From the NCBI RefSeq assembly GCF_001280505.1, contig NZ_LBIO01000043.1, positions 1-64,000 of the forward strand: a stretch of 64,000 bases of DNA, given 5' to 3'. Source of the stretch: Mangrovimonas sp. TPBH4 (lineage in GTDB: Bacteria; Bacteroidota; Bacteroidia; Flavobacteriales; Flavobacteriaceae). Under the pieces are notes generated by a model. That model was not told where the DNA came from. It saw nothing but the letters and a program-made list of their open reading frames with translations, and searched no databases. How positions within the stretch are numbered: position 1 is the stretch's first letter; each line of letters opens with the position of its first letter. Shown one piece after another: positions 57,174 to 64,000 of this stretch. The position numbers and the translations under genes are program-made.

Positions 57174-57486
57174 AAGACATTCATTTTAATCACCTCAAAA
57201 TTAGACAAGTATCTATTTTTAGAACTAAAAATCTTATGAACGTAAAAATTTTACGATGTACGACCACCAATTCATACCAACGTAAAAAATCATCGGTAAA
57301 GCGTAAAACGGTTCATCTTGTAATTGTGCAGTTTAGCTAATATACAATCAAAATGAACCTTGAAATTCTTTCAGGAACTCACCTTAACTTCGCATACGAA
57401 ATCCAAAAACTATCGCCTAATTAATGTCAAGCTGAGCTTGCGGAGGAAAAATTATACTGCCTTAAATTAACAAGCTCTGCTTACTA
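57174..57486. other. intergenic region with CGTAAAA motif cluster
   Basis: These 313 bp lie upstream of the dioxygenase-like gene (minus) and at the 3' end of the alkene reductase gene. They contain CGTAAAAATTTTACG (57241-57255, an inverted pair), and CGTAAAA at 57281 and 57302 with a 21-base period. This is a candidate regulator-binding array. A weak hairpin CAAGC/GCTTG (57429-57440) lies further right. Confidence 0.45.
57241..57308. promoter_or_regulatory. candidate operator array (CGTAAAA motifs)
   Basis: Three copies of CGTAAAA (57241, 57281, 57302) and one inverted copy (57249-57255) lie 68-135 bases upstream of the dioxygenase-like gene. The 21-base spacing of the last two copies is two helical turns, like the direct repeats bound by LytTR-type regulators; that link is inference. 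Confidence 0.4.
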
Positions 57487-58596
57487 TTAAGAAGATTGCT
57501 CCACTTTAGCAAAAGCATAATCTGTATAGCCCTTTTTTCCTTGAGTATAAAATGTATCTTGATCCCATTTGGTCCATTCAATGCCTTTTTCAATACGCTC
57601 CACTAAATCTGGGTTGGAAATAAACGGTTTTCCAAAAGCTACCAAATCTGCATTGCAAGAAGCGATGACCTCATGCCCTGTTTCAGCATTGAATTTGTTA
57701 TTAATCATTAAGGTGCCGTGGTACAAAGGCCTAAAGTGTTTGGCTACATTTGTAACGGCATATGGCACTTCCGACACGTCTGTAAATGGCTCTGATAAAT
57801 GCACATAAGCCAAATTGTAATCATTCAATTTCTTAATGATATATTCAAAGGTTGGTATCGTGTCCTTATCTAAGGTGATTCCGAACAAATTATGTAAAGA
57901 CGGATTGAAACGCACGCCAATTTTTTCCTGAGGCATCACTTCGCTCATGGCATCCAATACTTCAAAAAAGAAACGTGCCCTATTTTCAATTGAACCTCCG
58001 TATTCATCCGTACGTACATTAGAGGTTCCATTAAAGAATTGATGGAACAAATATCCGTTGGAAGAATGGATTTCTACCCCATCAAAACCAGCTTCCATAG
58101 CATTGGTAGCGGCATTCATGAAGTCATTGATAGTATCTTCTATCTCAAATTTAGTCATGGCTTTTGGGGTCACCGTATCCTTGAAGCCTTCAGGTGTAAA
58201 AGACTGTCCGTTAGGATTGATGGCCGAAGGCGCTAAGGGCAGTTCCCCTCGGTGAAAATCGGGGTGCGACATGCGGCCCACGTGCCATAATTGGATAAAG
58301 ATCTTTCCTCCTTTATTATGAACACGTTTGGTCACCAGCTTCCAACCTTCTACCTGTGCCTTCGAGTAGATTCCGGGGGTATTGACATAGCCTACGGCCG
58401 CTTCAGATACTTGGGAACCTTCCGTAATGATCAATCCTGCCGAGGCCCTTTGCTCATAATAGAGTCCCTGTAATTCATCCGTAGGAACCCTTTCTTTATT
58501 TATGGCTCTACTACGGGTCATAGGCGCCATGACAATTCGGTTTTTCAGACTTAAATTCTTAGAGTGATAAGGTTGTAATAAGGCATTGTCTTTCAT
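57487..58596 (-). CDS. Old Yellow Enzyme family alkene reductase
   Basis: This 369-residue flavoenzyme resembles NemA: NAD(P)H-dependent reduction of activated alkenes or nitro-compounds with FMN. Features are RIVMAPMTRSRA at the start, LWHVGRMSHPDF, the substrate-binding HSSNGYLFHQFF (His and Asn spaced as usual) and DEYGGSIENRARF. Length fits. The nitroreductase gene lies just upstream on the same strand with an intervening hairpin. Confidence 0.93.
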   Translation of the reverse strand: MKDNALLQPYHSKNLSLKNRIVMAPMTRSRAINKERVPTDELQGLYYEQRASAGLIITEGSQVSEAAVGYVNTPGIYSKAQVEGWKLVTKRVHNKGGKIFIQLWHVGRMSHPDFHRGELPLAPSAINPNGQSFTPEGFKDTVTPKAMTKFEIEDTINDFMNAATNAMEAGFDGVEIHSSNGYLFHQFFNGTSNVRTDEYGGSIENRARFFFEVLDAMSEVMPQEKIGVRFNPSLHNLFGITLDKDTIPTFEYIIKKLNDYNLAYVHLSEPFTDVSEVPYAVTNVAKHFRPLYHGTLMINNKFNAETGHEVIASCNADLVAFGKPFISNPDLVERIEKGIEWTKWDQDTFYTQGKKGYTDYAFAKVEQSS

Positions 58597-58621
58597 AATA
58601 ATAAGGCTTTAGGTGAAACAT

Positions 58622-58665
58622 TAAGCCCCCTACAATCATTTTGTCTTGGGATTGTAGAGGGCTTT
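58622..58665. terminator. hairpin between nitroreductase and alkene reductase genes
   Basis: AAGCCCCCTACAATC pairs with GATTGTAGAGGGCTT (one mismatch) around 12 bases. The T-run lies on the plus strand; on the coding minus strand the 3' T-run is weak. It may be a partial terminator lowering read-through into the alkene reductase gene. Confidence 0.6.
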
Positions 58666-58691
58666 TTCAAAACTTAAAATAATCTTTATGG

Positions 58692-59324
58692 TTAGGCCAA
58701 TTCCGTTACAAACTCTTCTTTTGGCGTTCTAACTTTCTTCATATCTACCAACCAATCCTTTTCGGTATCTCTATACCCAAGAGCCAAAATCAAGTTACTT
58801 TTAAGTCCTTGAGATTTCAAATCCAACAACTCATCCAATTGATCTGGAATAAATCCTTCCATTGGGGTAGCATCTACTTTTTGCTCAGCCGCAGCTGCAA
58901 TGGCCATAGCAAAAGCAATATAGGCCTGTTTAGCAGCATGATTGGCATGCCACTCCTCTCCTAGTGGTTCATACATTCCCCACAGACGGGTTTTGTAATC
59001 GTCCATAGTTTCTATAGGCAAATTACGCTCATTCATGGTTTTATTGAATACTTCTTCAATACGCTCCAAAGAATAGTTGTCCCAAGCAGCGAACACCAAT
59101 AAGTGGGACGCATCGGTAATTTGAGGTTGATCAAAAGCAATAGGTCTGATCTTTTCTTTCAATTCTTGGTTGGTGATTACAAACACTTTATATGGTTGTA
59201 ACCCCGAAGACGAAGGCGACAATCTAGTGGCCTCCAATATATAATCGATTTTATCCTGCGGTACAGTAGCGCCGTTCATAGCTTTTGCTGCATAACGCCA
59301 ATTTAAATTCTCTACTAAACTCAT
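58692..59324 (-). CDS. NAD(P)H-dependent nitroreductase
   Basis: This 210-residue FMN enzyme of the NfsB type starts MSLVENLNWRYAAKAMNG with FMN-binding NWRYAxKxxN and LSPSSSGLQPYKVFVI, and has PMEGFIPDQLDELL near residue 160. It reduces nitro compounds or quinones. Start ATG 59324 gives the normal N-terminus. It diverges from an HxlR regulator gene across a 119-bp gap that holds an operator candidate. Confidence 0.92.
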   Translation of the reverse strand: MSLVENLNWRYAAKAMNGATVPQDKIDYILEATRLSPSSSGLQPYKVFVITNQELKEKIRPIAFDQPQITDASHLLVFAAWDNYSLERIEEVFNKTMNERNLPIETMDDYKTRLWGMYEPLGEEWHANHAAKQAYIAFAMAIAAAAEQKVDATPMEGFIPDQLDELLDLKSQGLKSNLILALGYRDTEKDWLVDMKKVRTPKEEFVTELA

Positions 59325-59379
59325 AATCTTTAACTTATTTAATTGTCTCGACAAATTTACATATATTTGCTATAGAAAA

Positions 59380-59427
59380 GTAAGTACTTAACAAAAGTAT
59401 AGTACTATACAAGAGTATAGTGACTTA
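59380..59427. promoter_or_regulatory. palindromic operator candidate for HxlR regulator
   Basis: GTATAGTACTATAC (59397-59410) is a perfect 14-bp palindrome. A half-site GTATAG recurs at 59414-59421 with AGTG following, and flanking GTAAGTAC and GTGACTTAC form a longer inverted arrangement. It sits between the divergent nitroreductase and HxlR genes, about 34 bases before the HxlR ATG and 70 before the nitroreductase start, the place expected for an HxlR-family binding site. Confidence 0.65.
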
Positions 59428-59443
59428 CATTAAATGAACTATT

Positions 59444-59836
59444 ATGGGATTACAGGAACAATTGGAACTCATCGATAAAGCCGAAACATGCGAAAAGGCA
59501 CATAGTACCTGTGTAGGCATTATTCAACCTGTTCAAGATGCACTCTATGTATTAAGTGGAAAATGGAAGTTGCCCATCATTATTTCCTTAACTTTTGGAA
59601 ACAAGCGCTTTAGTGAAATTGCCAAGGAAATTCCTAAAATTAGCGATAGAATGCTCTCAAAGGAATTGAGGGAACTGGAAATGAATCATTTGGTAAAGCG
59701 TACCGTTTATGACAGCATACCGGTTGTAGTGGAATACGCCCTTACCGACTATGGAAAAACCTTGGATACCGCCATTGAGGAATTGTATAAATGGGGAAAG
59801 AACCACAGAAAACGCATTACGGGAAAGACCGAATAA
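59444..59836 (+). CDS. HxlR family transcriptional regulator
   Basis: This 130-residue winged-helix regulator has the HxlR pattern ALYVLSGKWKLPIIISLTFGNKRFSEIAKEIP, ISDRMLSKELRELEMNHLVKR and VEYALTDYGKTL. Cys16 and Cys23 lie near the N-terminus, where some HxlR proteins sense electrophiles or oxidants. It faces the nitroreductase gene and probably controls it and itself. Confidence 0.92.
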   Translation: MGLQEQLELIDKAETCEKAHSTCVGIIQPVQDALYVLSGKWKLPIIISLTFGNKRFSEIAKEIPKISDRMLSKELRELEMNHLVKRTVYDSIPVVVEYALTDYGKTLDTAIEELYKWGKNHRKRITGKTE

Positions 59837-59849
59837 CCTTTTACTTTCA

Positions 59850-60722
59850 TTAATGCTTATGAGTTGTGGAGGCTACTTTTTGGCGCTCTTTAAAAGAGAT
59901 GTTTAGAATAAGTCCACCAACAATTAGTAATATCCCTAAAAGGCTCCAAAAGGAATACACATCCTTAAACCATAGTACTCCTATAATTAGGGTGAAAATA
60001 ACTTCGATATATTTCATAGGCGCTACCAAGCCTGTTGCAGCAGATTGAAAAGCCTTAGTCATATACACTTGTCCAAAATAACCAAACACACCTAAAAACG
60101 CCAACATAATCCACTCTACGCCCTGTGGGGTAGTCCAATGTTTTAATGCCAATAAACAACCTGTAATTGTCGCAATCACCATAAAATAATTCACCACCAC
60201 AACAGGATGATCCTTTGTGCCTATTTTATTGATAAGGGTATACACCAACCCACTAAAAACTGCTGCCAATAGTACCAAAACCAGTCCATATGTATGCAAT
60301 TGCGTATCAAAGCCCTTCAATACCACAACTCCCGAAAAAGCCATTATAAAAAAAAGCCATTGCATTGGCTTAATTTTTTCCTTCAGAAACAAAACGGCAA
60401 AAATGGCCGCGAATATAGGAGCAATATATCGAAGTGATACTGCAGTGGCTACCGGTAAGTATTTCACGGACATAAAGAACAGCGTCATGGAGGTCACACC
60501 AACGATACCTCTCAATACCAAAAGCTTTTTCTGGTTTCCTAAAATAGGGATTCTATGTCTCAACAAATACCCAAATGTAAATATCAAAGACCCTAAGGAC
60601 CTAAAAAACACCAATTGAAAGGCATGGATATTGGAGAGATATTTAACCGTCACATTCATAAGTGCAAAAGAAAATGTACTTAGGATCATGAATGTGATGG
60701 TCTTTTTTAAGGTCATAGGCAA
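59850..60722 (-). CDS. EamA/DMT-family transporter
   Basis: This 290-residue protein has ten hydrophobic segments in two EamA halves, with YLPVATAVSLRYIAPIFAAIFAVLFLKE and QSAATGLVAPMKYIEVIFTLIIGVLWF as the signature fourth helices. Substrate unknown. It starts 10 bp after aguA on the same strand, so it may carry a polyamine-pathway metabolite; this is inference. Confidence 0.88.
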   Translation of the reverse strand: MPMTLKKTITFMILSTFSFALMNVTVKYLSNIHAFQLVFFRSLGSLIFTFGYLLRHRIPILGNQKKLLVLRGIVGVTSMTLFFMSVKYLPVATAVSLRYIAPIFAAIFAVLFLKEKIKPMQWLFFIMAFSGVVVLKGFDTQLHTYGLVLVLLAAVFSGLVYTLINKIGTKDHPVVVVNYFMVIATITGCLLALKHWTTPQGVEWIMLAFLGVFGYFGQVYMTKAFQSAATGLVAPMKYIEVIFTLIIGVLWFKDVYSFWSLLGILLIVGGLILNISFKERQKVASTTHKH

Positions 60723-60732
60723 TTACAGTTGC

Positions 60733-61761
60733 TTATTTTGGAATTTGTTGGCTTAGGCAATGTAGCGTACCAAATCCCCATATCAGGTCAATAGCACTGA
60801 TGCCTATCACCTCTCGGTCTGAAAAACAATCGGCTATTATGTTCAATGCTTCCCTGTCTTTAGCATCATTAAACGTAGGTACTAATACGCAATTGTTCAA
60901 AATCAAAAAATTGGCATAACTCGCTGGAAGTGTCAAATCCTCAAACAAAATTGGTCTCGGCATTGGCAAGGTAACAATATTAGGACTTTTTCCATTTTCC
61001 AACACAGCATTTTGCAAACGTTTCAAGTTGTCCTGCGAAGCATTATAGTTGGGATCCTCAGGATTAGATTCAACAACCGTAATGATGGTATTTTCGTTTA
61101 CAAATCTACACAGATCATCAATGTGACCATGTGTGTCGTCTCCAACAATACCATCGCCTAACCAAATCACATTAGTAACGCCCAAGTATTCCTTAAAAAC
61201 AGCTTCGTAATCACTTTTGGTAAAGCCCTCATTGCGAACTTGGATATTAGGGTCCATCAAACATTCTTCCGATGTCAACAAGGTTCCCTTTCCATTGACA
61301 TCAATGGCGCCTCCTTCCACAATTACTGGCTTGCCATTATAGCTAACTTGACTAAGCGGCATGTTCAGCCTGTCGCTCACTTTTTTTGGAACATGCCTAT
61401 CCAAAAGGTAATTTTTATACTTGGCCCAACCGTTGAAGTTGAAGTTAAGTGCTTCTCGTTTTCCATCGTTATAAACTACAATAGGCCCAGAATCCCTCAT
61501 CCAACTTCTATTGGTTTTATGGATGATAAAAGTAATCTGCTCCAAATTGACATGAGCCGTGGTAAGCATACCTCCTACCTTTTCCTTTAAAGGCTCATCA
61601 GCAACTACCAAAAACACTTCTTCGTAGGTAGCCACTTTTTTAATGAACTCTACAAAGGCCCATTGAATGGCTTGGTATTTTCCAGGCCAATCATTGCCAT
61701 TATGCGGGAAACACAACAAAACGCCCTGTTGGGGCTCCCATTCTGCAGGAAACCTTCTCAT
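60733..61761 (-). CDS. aguA: agmatine deiminase
   Basis: AguA converts agmatine to N-carbamoylputrescine and ammonia. The 342-residue protein belongs to the agmatine deiminase (PAD-like) family: start MRRFPAEWEPQQGVLLCFP, conserved acidic and His residues in GDGIVGDDTHGHIDDLCRF, and catalytic Cys335 in GFGTLHCLSQQ. It begins with a 1-bp overlap with the upstream aguB stop (TAATG) and so is translationally coupled. Peptidyl-arginine deiminases of the same fold are the main alternative. Confidence 0.92.
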   Translation of the reverse strand: MRRFPAEWEPQQGVLLCFPHNGNDWPGKYQAIQWAFVEFIKKVATYEEVFLVVADEPLKEKVGGMLTTAHVNLEQITFIIHKTNRSWMRDSGPIVVYNDGKREALNFNFNGWAKYKNYLLDRHVPKKVSDRLNMPLSQVSYNGKPVIVEGGAIDVNGKGTLLTSEECLMDPNIQVRNEGFTKSDYEAVFKEYLGVTNVIWLGDGIVGDDTHGHIDDLCRFVNENTIITVVESNPEDPNYNASQDNLKRLQNAVLENGKSPNIVTLPMPRPILFEDLTLPASYANFLILNNCVLVPTFNDAKDREALNIIADCFSDREVIGISAIDLIWGFGTLHCLSQQIPK

Positions 61762-62648
61762 TAATCGATTGCTCTTTTGGTAATATCTTCAAAGGCATCA
61801 ATACGACGGTCTCTAAAAAATGGCCAGTTTTGACGTACGTTCTCTTGAAGGTCCAAATCCACTTCAGCCATTAAAATTTCTTCTTGGTCGTGTGAAGCCT
61901 GTGCTAAAATCTCTCCCTGTGGTCCTGCAATAAAAGAAGCTCCCCAGAATTCAATTCCAGCGGTATTCGGTACATATTGCTCCAAACCAATTCTGTTGGC
62001 CGCAGCTACATAAACGCCGTTAGCCACTGCATGTCCTTTCATGACATTCATCCAAGCACCATATTGGTTTTCTCCATATTCCATTTTTTCATGGGGATGC
62101 CAGCCAATAGCTGTTGGATAAAATAGCACTTCAGCACCTTTAAGAGCGGTAAGCCGTGCTGCCTCAGGATACCATTGATCCCAACAGATAAGCGTACCAA
62201 TATTTCCTTTTTTTGTGGGATTGTTTTTAAACCCTAAATCTCCCGGGGTAAAATAAAACTTCTCATAAAAATGAGGATCATCTGGAATGTGCATTTTACG
62301 GTATAATCCGGCTTCGGTACCATCAGTATCGATAATATAAGCACTGTTGTGATAAATCCCCGCCATGCGCTTTTCAAAAAACGGGACCACAATCACCACG
62401 CCTAATTTCTTGGCCAACTCACTAAACGCAGTAAACGACGTGCTGTAAAGAGGTTCTGCCAAAGTAAAATTATCGGTATCTTCAGTTTGACAGAAATAAT
62501 GGCTACTATAAAGCTCTGGCAAACAAATGACTTCAGCTCCTTGTTTAGCAGCTTTTTCCACCCAACTAAGACACTTTTTAAGATTGTTTTCAGCTACGTC
62601 ATTTAGGTTAAGCTGAACTACCGCAATGGTATATTTTTTATTGGACAT
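61761..62648 (-). CDS. aguB: N-carbamoylputrescine amidase
   Basis: AguB hydrolyses N-carbamoylputrescine to putrescine, CO2 and ammonia, completing the agmatine-to-putrescine route with AguA. This 295-residue nitrilase-family enzyme has the catalytic triad Glu45 (CLPELY), Lys118 (YRKMH) and Cys155 (LICWDQWYPEA). The length and the coupled aguA support the specific call. It is the first gene of aguB-aguA-eamA. Confidence 0.94.
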   Translation of the reverse strand: MSNKKYTIAVVQLNLNDVAENNLKKCLSWVEKAAKQGAEVICLPELYSSHYFCQTEDTDNFTLAEPLYSTSFTAFSELAKKLGVVIVVPFFEKRMAGIYHNSAYIIDTDGTEAGLYRKMHIPDDPHFYEKFYFTPGDLGFKNNPTKKGNIGTLICWDQWYPEAARLTALKGAEVLFYPTAIGWHPHEKMEYGENQYGAWMNVMKGHAVANGVYVAAANRIGLEQYVPNTAGIEFWGASFIAGPQGEILAQASHDQEEILMAEVDLDLQENVRQNWPFFRDRRIDAFEDITKRAID

Positions 62649-62961
62649 ATTACGATAATTAAAGGCTGTAAAATTACTTATTTTTTGGATTAAAGTTTAA
62701 AAAAAACTCTATTCCCACAATCCTAATGAAACCATTTCAGTTTCCACAACACATTTTTAAACGCCCATCTATCAACAACTTACAGAAAAGTGAAAATTCA
62801 AATCTCTACGAAATATTCATTTATTTCGATAAACTGCAGAGCCTAAACATTTTAACTGATAAAAATGTTCCTACAACAAACAATTTTGTGGTTACGTGTT
62901 TCATTTGCTACCTTTTTTATAGAAATATAAGGTTACTCAAATCTTATTAAAACCTAAAAAT
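62649..62961. other. intergenic region
   Basis: These 313 bp lie between the divergent aguB gene and a small hypothetical gene and should contain the aguB promoter. A 74-codon frame at 62726-62950 is present, but its residue pattern looks random and I do not call it. No hairpin or repeat stands out. Confidence 0.35.
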
Positions 62962-63234
62962 ATGGATACAAATCTTTCTTTGTTCAATCAAATTAACAGT
63001 ATATCATATTGGTTACTAATAGAAAGTAACTATAAGAGCTCCATTATTTTAGACTCTGAAAAAGACACCTATTATGTAAACATTAAAAAGGGGAACCAAG
63101 CTTTATACACCTATTGCATTAATCATTTTAGTAAGAAGAATAAGAACTTTTTAAAGTTTGAACTCATAGGTATCGTAAACAGTCTATTGCACATTAAACA
63201 AACAGTTACCGAGAAACAGCGCTACAGCGCCTAG
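62962..63234 (+). CDS. small hypothetical protein
   Basis: This 90-residue frame starts MDTNLSLFNQINSISYWLLIE. Its composition, with Lys, Tyr, Ser and hydrophobic positions, is protein-like, and a terminator follows directly. No signal peptide, membrane segment or motif is visible. It could be lineage-specific. Confidence 0.45.
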   Translation: MDTNLSLFNQINSISYWLLIESNYKSSIILDSEKDTYYVNIKKGNQALYTYCINHFSKKNKNFLKFELIGIVNSLLHIKQTVTEKQRYSA

Positions 63235-63254
63235 ATCAACCAAAGTTTATGAAG

Positions 63255-63288
63255 ACAGCCTCCTAATACAATAGAATTAGGAGGCTGT
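63255..63288. terminator. bidirectional terminator
   Basis: ACAGCCTCCTAAT pairs with ATTAGGAGGCTGT around ACAATAGA. It separates the small hypothetical gene from the convergent membrane effector gene; the T-run on the plus side is broken. Confidence 0.75.
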
Positions 63289-63352
63289 TAACTTTTATAA
63301 AAATTTTACATAAGAACGGATTAATGCCAATAAATCCAATCGTTACAGCTAC

Positions 63353-63865
63353 TTAGAATAATGTAAATATCCAATAGATGACAACGAGAATTGCGAACAC
63401 AAAACTAATAGCAAAGTATTTAATAGAGCTATGGACACATCTAAATTTCCCATCAATAATCTTGCTCTCGGCATGGATTTGCTGCCCCAATTGTTCGTAT
63501 AATTTTTGTTCGCTTCCGCAGATTTCTATTAAATGTTGGGTGTATTCTTCTATAGAACCAAATTTGTAAACCGCATCACTAAAGAAAAATACATTCTTCT
63601 CGTAACTGCGTTCTATTTGAGGCTTAAAACATTTAAAACAATAAAAAATGGACAGCAGCACAAAAAACATCCAACAGATAATCCCTATTTTAGGGAATAT
63701 ACCATCTTCAAACAATTCCGATAGCGTTTTTATTCGATCTACAAATATTCCCAAAATCAAACTGTGGAAAGAAAACACCACACCAGCCTTTAATTCTGAG
63801 GCGCGGATTAGCTTTTCCAATCGTTCCAACTGTTCCCAATAATTGTTAGGATCCTGAATTGCCAT
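63353..63865 (-). CDS. Pycsar effector-like membrane protein (PycTM type)
   Basis: This 170-residue protein has three transmembrane helices, at about residues 27-45, 56-80 and 148-170. The N-terminal ERLEKLIRASELKAGVVFSFHS followed by TM1 is like the LLxxSDxKAG segment of Pycsar transmembrane effectors (PycTM, DUF5706-like). Such effectors are thought to bind cyclic pyrimidine nucleotides and disrupt the membrane upon phage infection. The upstream gene, which overlaps it by 20 bp, looks like a class III cyclase, the required partner. Assignment is by pattern and context. Confidence 0.8.
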   Translation of the reverse strand: MAIQDPNNYWEQLERLEKLIRASELKAGVVFSFHSLILGIFVDRIKTLSELFEDGIFPKIGIICWMFFVLLSIFYCFKCFKPQIERSYEKNVFFFSDAVYKFGSIEEYTQHLIEICGSEQKLYEQLGQQIHAESKIIDGKFRCVHSSIKYFAISFVFAILVVIYWIFTLF

Positions 63866-64000
63866 ATGCTATCGATTTAATTGGTTGCTTTGCATCATCG
63901 TTGGGATGTGTCACAAAATACATTTTCATCATCCCTTTATTTTTCACATCTATTTCTCCTCTATACTCGCACTCAAATTCATCTTGAATTAATTGATGTG
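63846..64000 (-). CDS. C-terminal end of class III nucleotide cyclase (Pycsar cyclase-like), partial
   Basis: The last 50 codons of a gene running off the right window edge read in frame from 63998 to the TAA at 63846-63848. The visible part contains LIQDEFECEYRGEIDVKNKG followed by MMKMYFV, the C-terminal pattern of adenylate/guanylate cyclase catalytic domains (a short strand, then G-x-I-x-V-K-x-K-G and M-x-x-Y). A tail of about 20 residues follows. It overlaps the PycTM-like gene by 20 bp, the expected pairing in a Pycsar system. The catalytic region is outside the window, so pyrimidine specificity cannot be seen. Confidence 0.72.
   Translation of the reverse strand, partial: HQLIQDEFECEYRGEIDVKNKGMMKMYFVTHPNDDAKQPIKSIAYGNSGS

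Noticed and set aside
62726..62950. 74-codon frame upstream of the small hypothetical gene
   Set aside because: No signal peptide, motif or promoter; residue pattern looks like chance in AT-rich DNA, and the region is the likely aguB promoter.

Overview
The window is an AT-rich, gene-dense chromosomal stretch from a member of the Bacteroidota, almost certainly the family Flavobacteriaceae. The signs are type IX secretion (T9SS) cargo with C-terminal sorting domains, the T9SS regulator PorX, the fused LpxC/FabZ protein, two LpxD paralogues around efp, a fused HisB, many short lipoproteins, scarce Shine-Dalgarno sequences and promoter -7 elements of the form TAnnTTTG. I see no rRNA, tRNA, insertion sequence, prophage or CRISPR array.

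Layout. 0.3-6.5 kb: a 2039-residue secreted pectate-lyase-like protein with a 432-bp tandem repeat and a T9SS tail. 6.5-11.1 kb, minus strand: small membrane proteins, an alanine-dehydrogenase-family enzyme, tsaE and porX. 11.1-18.5 kb, plus strand: an HD phosphohydrolase, then a lipid A/fatty-acid block (lpxD, lpxC-fabZ, lpxA, efp, second lpxD, an NTF2-like protein) and sucD. 18.6-26.1 kb: an M16 peptidase lipoprotein, fabG, a VWA membrane protein, a prohibitin-like SPFH protein and a lipoprotein. 26.1-34.2 kb: the complete histidine operon hisGDCBHAF(IE), preceded by a leader peptide with four His codons and an attenuator-type terminator, followed by a TruA-like gene.

34.2-46.3 kb is a mixed set of small conserved genes: DUF2461, GreA-like, DUF72, a hotdog thioesterase, lipocalin-like and OmpA-like lipoproteins, MscS, DUF3817, a secreted vanadium-haloperoxidase-like enzyme and a second OmpA-like lipoprotein. 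46.5-57.2 kb holds an EamA transporter, a HAD phosphatase with an FAD oxidoreductase, a ToxR-like membrane-bound regulator divergent from a lipoprotein, an M13 peptidase, a HipA-like kinase overlapping a DUF3037 gene, a zinc alcohol dehydrogenase, an FKBP and an intradiol-dioxygenase-like protein. 57.5-62.6 kb is a redox/polyamine region: Old Yellow Enzyme, nitroreductase with a divergent HxlR regulator and a palindromic operator candidate, an EamA transporter, and aguA/aguB for converting agmatine to putrescine.

The most interesting accessory element is at the right edge on the minus strand. The last 50 codons of what looks like a class III nucleotide cyclase overlap by 20 bp a small three-helix membrane protein of the Pycsar effector (PycTM) type. 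This is the architecture of a Pycsar anti-phage system, cut by the window end. Other points worth a look are the his attenuator, the HipA-like/DUF3037 pair, a small secreted-peptide gene overlapping its neighbour out of frame, and an alanine dehydrogenase with Gln where the catalytic His is expected. The system types are known families; I did not find a system that I can say is undescribed.
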